Shown here one piece after another: positions 26,186 through 35,437 of a stretch of 64,000 bases of DNA (its first letter is position 1; each line of letters opens with the position of its first letter). This stretch comes from Catenulispora sp. EB89. GTDB taxonomy: Bacteria; Actinomycetota; Actinomycetes; Streptomycetales; Catenulisporaceae. The position numbers were made by a program, and so were the translations under genes. Under the pieces are notes generated by a model. It was not told the DNA's origin. It was given only the letters and a program-made list of their open reading frames with translations, and made no database searches. The stretch spans positions 310,001-374,000 of the forward strand of contig NZ_JBGCCU010000005.1 of NCBI RefSeq assembly GCF_041261445.1, written 5' to 3'.

Positions 26186-28600
26186 CTAGTTGCTTGAGGC
26201 GGCCTGCTCCAAGACCAGGTTCAGGAGCCGCCCCGCCCCCGCCTTGTCCAAGGGGTTGTTCCCGTTCCCGCACTTCGGCGACTGCACGCACGAAGGACAC
26301 CCCTCCGCGCACTCGCACGCCGCGATCACGTCCCGCGTCGCCGTCAGCCACGCCACCGCCGCCCCGTAGGCGCGCTCGGCGAAGCCCGCGCCGCCGGGGT
26401 GGCCGTCGTAGACGAACACCGTCAGGCGCTCGGTGTCGGGGTGCATCGGCATCGAGACGCCGCCGATGTCCCAGCGGTCGCAGGGGGTGAACAGGGGGAG
26501 CAGGCCGATGGAGGCGTGTTCGGCGGCGTGGGCGGCGCCGGCGCTCATGGCGGTGTCGAGCTCGGCGTCGCGGAGGGCCGCCGGGTGGACGGTCCACCAG
26601 ACCGCGCGGGTGCGCAGGATGCGTTCCGGGAGGTCCAGGGGCTTGGTCTCGATGATCTGGCCGGTGCCGGCCTTGCGTTTCAGGTAGGAGACCACCTGGG
26701 TGCTCACCTCGACCGAGCCGAAGTGCAGGGAGGCGTCGCCCCAGTCCTGGGTCTGCTCGGTCTCCAGGATGGCTACCTGGACCACGTCCCGGGCCATCGT
26801 GGTGTAGTCCGGGTTGGCGCGGTGGACCAGCGCTATGTTCTGCTCCAGGTCCAGCTTGTCCACCAGGTACGTGTGGCCCTGGTGCAGGTACACGGCGCCG
26901 TCGTGCACCGTCGAGTGGGACGCGCTCTCGTCCACGGTGCCGAGCAGGCGGCCGGTCTGGTCCTCGACGATGCGGACCGTCGGGCCGCCGGTGCCGCGCA
27001 GGTCGGTCAGGGCCGAGGGGCGCTCGCGCCGGGTCCAGTACCAGCCGGTGGGCCGGCGGCGCAGGTACTCGCGGCGAGTCAGGTCGGTCAGCAGGGCTTC
27101 GGTGGCGGGGCCGAAGAGCTCCAGGTCCGATTCCGTCAAGGGGAGTTCCGCGGCGGCCGCGCAGAGGTGCGGCGCCAGGACGTACGGATTGTCCGGGTCC
27201 AGGACGGCGGCCTCGACCGGGCGGTCGAAGATCGACTCGGAGTGGTGCACCAGGTAGGTGTCCAGCGGGTCGTCGCGCGCGATGAGGACCGCCAGCGCCC
27301 CCTGCCCGGCGCGTCCGGCGCGCCCTGCCTGTTGCCACAGAGAGGCGCGCGTACCGGGGAACCCTGCCATGAGCACGGCGTCGAGCCCTGCGACGTCCAC
27401 GCCGAGCTCCAGGGCCGTGGTGGCGGCCAGGCCGACGAGCGCGCCGTCCAGGGTCGGGTCCATATGCAGAGCGGCCTCTAGAGCGCGGCGTTCAGTCTTG
27501 AGATATCCGCCGCGATACGCCGCGATGCGCTTTCCATAGCCCCTGCGGCGCTCCTCCAGATAGTCGCGCGTCTGCATCGACACCTGTTCGGCACCGCGTC
27601 GGGACCGTGTGAAGACCACTGTGCGGACGTCGTCCAGGACCAAGTCCGTCAGCAGATCCGCGGCCTCCGCTGTAGCGGAGCGGCGCACGGGCGCTCCACG
27701 CTCCCCGATAAGGGTCGTCAGAGGGGGTTCCCAGAGGGCGAACACCAGCTGGCCGCGCGGAGAGGAATCGTCAGTGACCGCCGAGACTTCGACGCCGGTG
27801 AGCCGCGAGGCCGATACGGCGGGATCGGCGGTGGTGGCCGAAGCCAGTATGAAAGTCGGACTTGATCCGTAGCGCGCGCAGATACGGCGCAGTCGCCTTA
27901 GGACCGCCGCTACGTGTGAGCCGAAGACACCTTTATAGGTGTGGCATTCGTCGATGACCACATAGCGGAGCTTCCGCAGGAATGACGCCCAGCGTGCGTG
28001 TCCCGGCAGAAGTGAGTAATGCAGCATGTCCGGATTGCTCAGAACGTAGTTCGCATGCTGACGCACCCAGTCGCGCGCCTCAGCGTCCGTATCGCCGTCC
28101 AACAGCCCGGCGCGGACCCCCGGTACGTCCAAACGAGTGAGACGCCTGAGTTGGTCCGCGGCCAACGCCTTCGTCGGCGCCAGGTACAGGGTGGTGCCGG
28201 CGTTCTCGCGGATCGCGGTCAGCGCCGGCAGCTGGAAGCCCATGGACTTGCCGGAGGCGGTACCGGTGGCGAGCGTCACATGCCGTCCGTCCCGGGCCGC
28301 CTCGGCCGCCGCGACCTGGTGCCGCCAGGGCCGGGGCACGCCTCCGGCCTCGCGGAACCCGTGCACCACGGCTTCGTCGACCCACTCCGGCCACTCGGCG
28401 TGCTCCGCGTCCCGGGCCGGTACCACGCGCACATGCGTCACACGTTCAGCGCGCGACGCGGGAACCGAGATCAGTCTCTCCAGCGTTGGTTGGACAGAAC
28501 CGGACGCGGAACCTTCCGGGATACCGGCATCCGACCCGGGTGCCGGTGTGGACACACCACCCGTGTCGGGGTTTTGCTGGTAAGGAGGAGTCGGCGACAT
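26186..28600 (-). CDS. DEAD/DEAH-box helicase with DUF1998 (MrfA/Hrq1-like)
   Basis: An 804-residue superfamily 2 helicase. Walker A is ATGTASGKSMGFQLPAL (about 115), the DEAH-like box DECHTYKGVFGSHVAA (about 218) and motif VI region QQAGRAGRAGQG. The C-terminal part is DUF1998 with a four-Cys cluster (CECAEGCPSCVQSPKCGNG) that binds metal in this family. Homologues include B. subtilis MrfA and the Hrq1/SftH group, 3'-5' DNA helicases in repair of cross-links or bulky adducts. The first 50 residues are disordered. It appears monocistronic. Confidence 0.9.
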   Translation of the reverse strand: MSPTPPYQQNPDTGGVSTPAPGSDAGIPEGSASGSVQPTLERLISVPASRAERVTHVRVVPARDAEHAEWPEWVDEAVVHGFREAGGVPRPWRHQVAAAEAARDGRHVTLATGTASGKSMGFQLPALTAIRENAGTTLYLAPTKALAADQLRRLTRLDVPGVRAGLLDGDTDAEARDWVRQHANYVLSNPDMLHYSLLPGHARWASFLRKLRYVVIDECHTYKGVFGSHVAAVLRRLRRICARYGSSPTFILASATTADPAVSASRLTGVEVSAVTDDSSPRGQLVFALWEPPLTTLIGERGAPVRRSATAEAADLLTDLVLDDVRTVVFTRSRRGAEQVSMQTRDYLEERRRGYGKRIAAYRGGYLKTERRALEAALHMDPTLDGALVGLAATTALELGVDVAGLDAVLMAGFPGTRASLWQQAGRAGRAGQGALAVLIARDDPLDTYLVHHSESIFDRPVEAAVLDPDNPYVLAPHLCAAAAELPLTESDLELFGPATEALLTDLTRREYLRRRPTGWYWTRRERPSALTDLRGTGGPTVRIVEDQTGRLLGTVDESASHSTVHDGAVYLHQGHTYLVDKLDLEQNIALVHRANPDYTTMARDVVQVAILETEQTQDWGDASLHFGSVEVSTQVVSYLKRKAGTGQIIETKPLDLPERILRTRAVWWTVHPAALRDAELDTAMSAGAAHAAEHASIGLLPLFTPCDRWDIGGVSMPMHPDTERLTVFVYDGHPGGAGFAERAYGAAVAWLTATRDVIAACECAEGCPSCVQSPKCGNGNNPLDKAGAGRLLNLVLEQAASSN

Positions 28601-28896
28601 CGCAGTCCAGTATCCGACAGTACGGCCGACTCCATGCCCGAATCCCGACGCGAAATCCGAGCGACCATCCGAAACGACATGAACTTCCGACGGCGCGGAG
28701 CACTCGCCTCCCCGCTAACGGGGCCAGTACGGCGCACCATTAGAGGGCACTTGACGCGAATCGTGGCCGAGTGTCACCCCGAGGTGATTGACTGTGCTCA
28801 AGCCCTGACCCGGGTGAAGCTGTACTTTGTGTTGCCGAGGACACACCTTTTCTCACCCCCGCCACGGCGGGAAGGCACCGATTTTGGAGGCCGGCA
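28601..28896. other. Divergent promoter region between the helicase gene and bldG
   Basis: 296 bp. It holds CCCGCC-AC-GGCGGG at about 28859-28872, shortly before the bldG ribosome site. No coding sequence recognised. In S. coelicolor bldG has multiple promoters; none could be fixed here. Confidence 0.4.
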
Positions 28897-29238
28897 GTGG
28901 ACCTGAAGCTGGAGACGCGAGACGAGAACGGCCGGACGATCGTCAAGGTCGGCGGGGAGATCGACGTGTACACCGCCCCGAAGCTGCGCGAACAGCTGGT
29001 CGAGCTCGTCGGTGCCGGGAAGTACCACCTGATCGTGGACATGGAGGACGTCGACTTCCTCGACTCCACCGGGCTGGGCGTCCTGGTCGGCGGGCTGAAG
29101 CGGGTGCGGGCGCACGACGGCTCGCTGCGCCTGGTCTGCACCCAGGAGCGGATCCTGAAGATCTTCCGGATCACCGGTCTGACCAAGGTGTTCCCGATCA
29201 GCGACAGCGTGGAGCAGGCCGTCACCGCCGTCGACTAG
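28897..29238 (+). CDS. bldG: Anti-sigma factor antagonist BldG
   Basis: A 113-residue STAS-domain protein, the same length as BldG of Streptomyces. The phospho-acceptor Ser is in [18 protein letters not shown] (Ser57). The GTG start follows GGAGG by 7 bases. BldG is needed for aerial growth and antibiotic production and acts by binding anti-sigma factors when unphosphorylated. The next gene encodes its usual ATPase partner. Confidence 0.93.
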   Translation: MDLKLETRDENGRTIVKVGGEIDVYTAPKLREQLVELVGAGKYHLIVDMEDVDFLDSTGLGVLVGGLKRVRAHDGSLRLVCTQERILKIFRITGLTKVFPISDSVEQAVTAVD

Positions 29239-29337
29239 CGGACACCGGCGGGCCGCGGCGCGGGAGACAACCACGCCGGCCAGGCCCGCCAACCCCGGCC
29301 ATCACATCCCGCACTTGTTCCTAAGGGGTCTGCCAAC

Positions 29338-29889
29338 ATGGATGCGCAATCGTCGGCCGTCGGCACGGTGGCCAAGACGGAGAGCGCCACGGCCGTTCTG
29401 CTGCGGTTCACCCCGCAGCCCGAGCATGTCCGGACCGCGCGCCTGGTCGCGGTCGCCCACGCCCGCCGGGTCGGCGTGGAGGCCGGCCTGCTCGACGAGG
29501 TCCGCCTCGCCGTCGGCGAGGCCTGTTCCCGGGCCGTGGGCCTGCACCAGCGGCACTGCCCGGGCGAACCGGTCGTGGTGGTGCTGGACGCGGTGGACGA
29601 GTCCGACTCCGGCCTGGTCGCCGACCGGTTCGTGGTGACGGTGGCCGACAAGGTCTCCGGCGCGGTGCCGGGCCAGCGCGACGGGGCCGCGGCCGCCGCC
29701 GACGAGGAGGCCGCCGCCGAGGCGGCCGGAACCGAGGCGACCGCCGCCGCGCAGGACGACGACGAGGAAGACCTCGACGACGCCGAGATGGGCCTGGCCG
29801 TCCTGACCGGGCTGGTCGACGACCTCGACATCACTTCCGGGCCCGACGGGGGCTCGGTCCGCATGGGATGGCCCGTCAAGGACTTCTGA
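29338..29889 (+). CDS. ATP-binding anti-sigma-like partner of BldG
   Basis: A 183-residue RsbW-like protein, the counterpart of the gene cotranscribed with bldG in Streptomyces (SCO3548 type). The ATPase N-box reads LLDEVRLAVGEACSRAVGLH, with Ala/Cys/Ser where RsbW has Asn. An acidic low-complexity insert (AAAADEEAAAEAAG, DDDEEDLDDAE) splits the fold, and the C-terminus (MGLAVLTGLVDDLDI) holds the G2-like region. It lies 99 bp after bldG with no terminator between them. Confidence 0.87.
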   Translation: MDAQSSAVGTVAKTESATAVLLRFTPQPEHVRTARLVAVAHARRVGVEAGLLDEVRLAVGEACSRAVGLHQRHCPGEPVVVVLDAVDESDSGLVADRFVVTVADKVSGAVPGQRDGAAAAADEEAAAEAAGTEATAAAQDDDEEDLDDAEMGLAVLTGLVDDLDITSGPDGGSVRMGWPVKDF

Positions 29890-29953
29890 GCACTTATATG
29901 AACACCGGTTCGAGCCGCCGGCACAGGCTCAAGTAGGCTCGCAGTAGTCATCG

Positions 29954-29987
29954 CGGCGGAGCGCCACCATCCCTGGGCGCTCCGCCG
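29954..29987 (+). terminator. Terminator of the bldG operon
   Basis: A perfect 12-bp inverted repeat, CGGCGGAGCGCC at 29954-29965 and its complement at 29976-29987, with a 10-base loop and ATTT after the stem, 64 bp past the ATPase stop. Confidence 0.8.
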
Positions 29988-30071
29988 ATTTCGTGGGCAT
30001 CGCCCCACTTCATGCGACGCTTGCATTCACCAAACCGAGTGAAAAGTGTCCTTCATCACATAGCGATCCGT

Positions 30072-30122
30072 GAGGTCGGCGAAACGATCTGTTGACCGAC
30101 CTCGGGTTTTCGCGCGTAGACT
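30072..30122 (+). promoter_or_regulatory. hppA promoter with overlapping inverted repeat
   Basis: TTGACC at 30092-30097 and TAGACT at 30117-30122 (19-bp spacer) form a possible promoter about 65 bp before hppA. GAGGTCGG (30072-30079) and CCGACCTC (30096-30103) are a perfect 8-bp inverted repeat whose right arm overlaps the -35 box, as an operator would. Confidence 0.45.
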
Positions 30123-30186
30123 CCCCTGCCATTGGCTGTGATCTGAGTTACAGCGACGGAATACGGATCGTCACAGTGGAGGACGC

Positions 30187-32625
<2,439 letters not shown>

Positions 32626-32657
32626 GCGGTCCTCCTTGGGAGTTCTCTCCTATTAAT

Positions 32658-32692
32658 GGGGCGCCCTCGGCCTTCGGGTCGGGGGCGCCCCA
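32658..32692 (+). terminator. Terminator of hppA (copy 1 of a 33-bp repeat)
   Basis: The stem GGGGCGCCC (32658-32666) pairs with GGGCGCCCC (32683-32691), with an inner stem closed by a C-TTCG-G tetraloop, ending in CATTT. Bases 32660-32692 recur exactly at 33592-33624. Confidence 0.85.
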
Positions 32693-32693
32693 T

Positions 32694-32742
32694 TTGAGTG
32701 ATTTCCGTAGCTTGGTGCTAGACCTTTGAAGTATCTTTGAAG
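32694..32742 (+). promoter_or_regulatory. Promoter and direct-repeat operator of the toxin-antitoxin pair
   Basis: TTGAGT (32694) and TAGACC (32719) are a possible -35/-10. CTTTGAAG occurs twice, at 32724-32731 and 32735-32742, exactly 11 bp apart (one helical turn) and ending 2 bp before the start codon. This suggests a cooperative operator. Confidence 0.5.
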
Positions 32743-32744
32743 CC

Positions 32745-33239
32745 ATGGGAACTGTGAGTGACTCCGTGCCGTTCTCCGAGCTGATTCAGCATCCCCGCGA
32801 GACGACCTTGCGGCTGGATCAAGCTGAGACGCTGCGCTTGGTGCGCCGGAACCAGCCGGATCTGATGTTGGCGACCGTTGAACGTGCCGAGCGGGACGCC
32901 GAGGTCTACGACGTCACGACGCGCCTGTTGGTGGGGATAATCGCGCAGGAGCCCTCGCGCGAGGTGCTTCGCAGCTCGCTGAGAGGCGTGTTCGCGTGGA
33001 CGCGGTTCCTCCCGGACGACGGGGTCGACGAGTTTCTGACCGAGTTGGTCGATGTGGCCAGAGCCTCTGCCGAGCTCCGCAACCTGCGACCGGTCTCTCA
33101 GGTGATCATTGAATGGCAGCACACGGCGGAGATCTACGCGGACCCGGAGCTGTACGGGAGGCTGACCATGGAGCATTCGGCGGAGGATGACTTCGGGCCG
33201 GTGGAAGTGCCTGTGGTGCCGGAAGAGGACGATGAATGA
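32745..33239 (+). CDS. Probable antitoxin of a type II pair
   Basis: A 164-residue acidic protein. The N-terminal 45 residues (VPFSELIQHPRETTLRLDQAETLRLVRRNQPDLMLATVERA) resemble Phd-like antitoxin DNA-binding domains in actinobacteria. The middle is helical, and the C-terminus is strongly acidic (EHSAEDDFGPVEVPVVPEEDDE), fitting a toxin-neutralising tail. It overlaps the next gene by ATGA. Assignment rests on this layout and similarity recognised by eye, not on a search. Confidence 0.65.
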   Translation: MGTVSDSVPFSELIQHPRETTLRLDQAETLRLVRRNQPDLMLATVERAERDAEVYDVTTRLLVGIIAQEPSREVLRSSLRGVFAWTRFLPDDGVDEFLTELVDVARASAELRNLRPVSQVIIEWQHTAEIYADPELYGRLTMEHSAEDDFGPVEVPVVPEEDDE

Positions 33240-33589
33240 GTCCGAAGCGTGGCGACGACGTCGCGCCTCCGCCAGTCGATGACGAGTGGCGGATCCGCTA
33301 CGCGGAAACGGACACCATCAAAGGCTGGCGCGAACTGTGCAGCAAGGCTCCGCAGAATACGCGGAAAGCGTATGAGGCCTTCCGCTCGAATCCCAGGCCT
33401 ACAGAGCCGACAAAGCGGCACCACCAGCTGAGACTCGAGCTGGCGTTCGTGATCAGCGACGGTGCGCGCATGGAGCACTGGCAGTACGAGGTCACCGGTG
33501 GCGGTCGGATCTGGTACTACATCGATGTCGCGAACCGGACGGTCTGGCTGGACTACGCCGGCCTCGGCCACCCGAAAGCGACCGACTGA
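33236..33589 (+). CDS. Probable RelE-fold toxin of a type II pair
   Basis: A 117-residue basic protein coupled to the gene before it. The centre (GWRELCSKAPQNTRKAYEAFRSNP) and the beta-rich end (HWQYEVTGGGRIWYYIDVANRTVWLDYAG) match the helix-then-sheet plan of RelE-like translational repressors, with G-R-I-W-Y-Y as the core strand. Its stop is only 2 bp before the second copy of the 33-bp terminator. Toxicity is inferred. Confidence 0.62.
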   Translation: MSPKRGDDVAPPPVDDEWRIRYAETDTIKGWRELCSKAPQNTRKAYEAFRSNPRPTEPTKRHHQLRLELAFVISDGARMEHWQYEVTGGGRIWYYIDVANRTVWLDYAGLGHPKATD

Positions 33590-33591
33590 TC

Positions 33592-33624
33592 GGCGCCCTC
33601 GGCCTTCGGGTCGGGGGCGCCCCA
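33592..33624 (+). terminator. Terminator of the toxin gene (copy 2 of the 33-bp repeat)
   Basis: All 33 bases are identical to 32660-32692, including the TTCG loop. The copies bracket the toxin-antitoxin pair and are 932 bp apart in the same orientation. Confidence 0.85.
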
Positions 33625-33646
33625 CGTTTCCCGCGACAATGGACCC

Positions 33647-35137
33647 ATGGAGAACCTGCGCGAAGCCCTGATCAAGGCCGACTACACCGTCGACGGCGTT
33701 CTGGAGGTCCTCGGTCCGCTGGCGTACGCGGCGCTGGCCAGGAGCGAGAGTGTGCCGGCGTTGCGGGCGACGGCCGGGGGTTCGCCGGTTGAGACGCTGG
33801 TCCGGCTCTTCCTCTTGCAGCAGCCGGTGGATCGGAAGGCTGTCGGGGCCGCGTTGCCGGTTGAGGAGGCGGTGGCGGCCGGGCTGGTCGCGGTCGACGG
33901 GGAGCGGGTGCGGGCCGCCATCGACATCCGGCCCTATGGCGATGACGACGGCCATGACTGGTACCTGGTCTCCGACCTGTCCGGCGGGCTGCACGCGCAG
34001 GGGCAGGGGCATCCGGTGCGTGAGGACCACGTGCTCGGCGTCGGGGGTGCCTCCACGACGCTCGCTCAGCTCACCATCCGGGACCGGTTCGGGTCGGCGC
34101 TGGACGTCGGGACCGGCGGGGGTGTGCAGGCGCTGCACCTGTCGACGCACGTCGAGCGGGTCGTCGGTAGCGACCGGAATCCGCGGGCGCTCAAGTTGGC
34201 GCGGATGACGCAGGAGCTCTCCGGGGTGGTGCCGTTCGAGCTTCGTGAGGGTTCCCTGTTTGAGCCAGTTGAGGGAGAGCGGTTCGATCTGATCGTCTCC
34301 AACCCGCCGTTCGTCATCTCGCCGGACAACGCCGCGCAGGGCGGCCGCTTCGTCTACCGCGACTCCGGGCTGCCGGCCGACGAGGTGTGCCGGCAGCTGG
34401 TCGCCAACGCGCACCGGCACCTGGCCGAGGACGGGTGGTGCCAGGTGCTGGCCAACTGGCTGCACGTGGACGGCGTGGACTGGCGCGAGCGGGTGGCCGG
34501 GTGGGTGCGGGACACCGGCTGTGACGCGTGGGTGGTGCAGCGTGAGGCGCAGGACCCGGCCGAGTACGTCGAGCTCTGGCTGCGCGACTCCGGTGAGTAC
34601 GGCACTCCGGAGTACCCGCAGCGCTACGACGCCTGGCTGGACTACTTCGAGCAGAACAAGGTCAACGCCATCGGCTTCGGGTGGATCACCCTGCACAACG
34701 CCGGCGCCGACAGCCCCCTGATGCGGCTGGAGGAGATCTCGCACCCGGTGGAGCAGCCGCTCGGGCCGCACATCCCCAGCTGGTTCGCGCGGCACGACTT
34801 CCTGCGCGGCACCGACGACGAGGCTCTGATGCACCGCAAGTTGGCGGTTGCGCCGGACGTGCGCTGGGAGCAGGTGGCGCGGCCGACGTACGAGGGCGGC
34901 AGCGGTTGGGGCGGCGACTCCTCGCGGCTCAGCCAGCAGGAGGGCTTCATGCGCTCGGCCGACATCGACCCGGTCGGGGCCGCTGTGGTGGGTGCGTCGG
35001 ATGGTGAGACGCCGCTCGGGGAAATCCTGGACGCTGTCGGCGAACGCTACGGGATCGACGGCCGGAGCCTGCGGACCGGGGCGGTCGAGGCCATCCGGGG
35101 GCTGGTCGAAGACGGTTATCTGTTCCCCGTGGCCTAG
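33647..35137 (+). CDS. Class I SAM-dependent methyltransferase (NPPF type)
   Basis: A 496-residue protein. The N-terminal 130 residues form a helical domain seen in actinobacterial homologues (DUF7059-like). The central Rossmann methyltransferase has motif I ALDVGTGGGVQALHL (near 150) and motif IV FDLIVSNPPFVISPDN (near 215). The NPPF motif indicates methylation of a nucleic-acid base amine or protein glutamine amide, as in RlmG or PrmC/HemK; the substrate is not known. The C-terminal 180 residues are an extension ending with VRGLVEDGYLFPV-type sequence. The start is 23 bp past the terminator. Confidence 0.85.
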   Translation: MENLREALIKADYTVDGVLEVLGPLAYAALARSESVPALRATAGGSPVETLVRLFLLQQPVDRKAVGAALPVEEAVAAGLVAVDGERVRAAIDIRPYGDDDGHDWYLVSDLSGGLHAQGQGHPVREDHVLGVGGASTTLAQLTIRDRFGSALDVGTGGGVQALHLSTHVERVVGSDRNPRALKLARMTQELSGVVPFELREGSLFEPVEGERFDLIVSNPPFVISPDNAAQGGRFVYRDSGLPADEVCRQLVANAHRHLAEDGWCQVLANWLHVDGVDWRERVAGWVRDTGCDAWVVQREAQDPAEYVELWLRDSGEYGTPEYPQRYDAWLDYFEQNKVNAIGFGWITLHNAGADSPLMRLEEISHPVEQPLGPHIPSWFARHDFLRGTDDEALMHRKLAVAPDVRWEQVARPTYEGGSGWGGDSSRLSQQEGFMRSADIDPVGAAVVGASDGETPLGEILDAVGERYGIDGRSLRTGAVEAIRGLVEDGYLFPVA

Positions 35138-35437
35138 GCGACACTCAGGGCTGTCATCAGCGTCGATCCCCTCAACACCGGTTGTCGTGCGTCACATCCG
35201 TCCCACCTCTGGCGTTTTCGGGTTCCGTCCTATACGCCAGTTCGGGTTAACGTTCGGTTGTACGCCGACCATTCAAGACAACGAGTAGGACACAGTAGAC
35301 AGCGCGGAGACGTACGGCTGAGGTACGGTCACTCTCCGTTGGTGTCGCGGTATCCCGACGACGTGTCACACCGCGGTGTGCGGGGTACGCCCAAGCGCGT
35401 ATCCCTTGGGGCTAGAAGCTGGGAAGCAGAGGTAACG
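35138..35437. other. topA leader region with a 14-bp palindrome
   Basis: 300 bp without a credible gene. CACACCGCGGTGTG at 35367-35380 is a perfect palindrome, 57 bp before the topA start. No terminator is evident for the methyltransferase gene. Confidence 0.6.
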
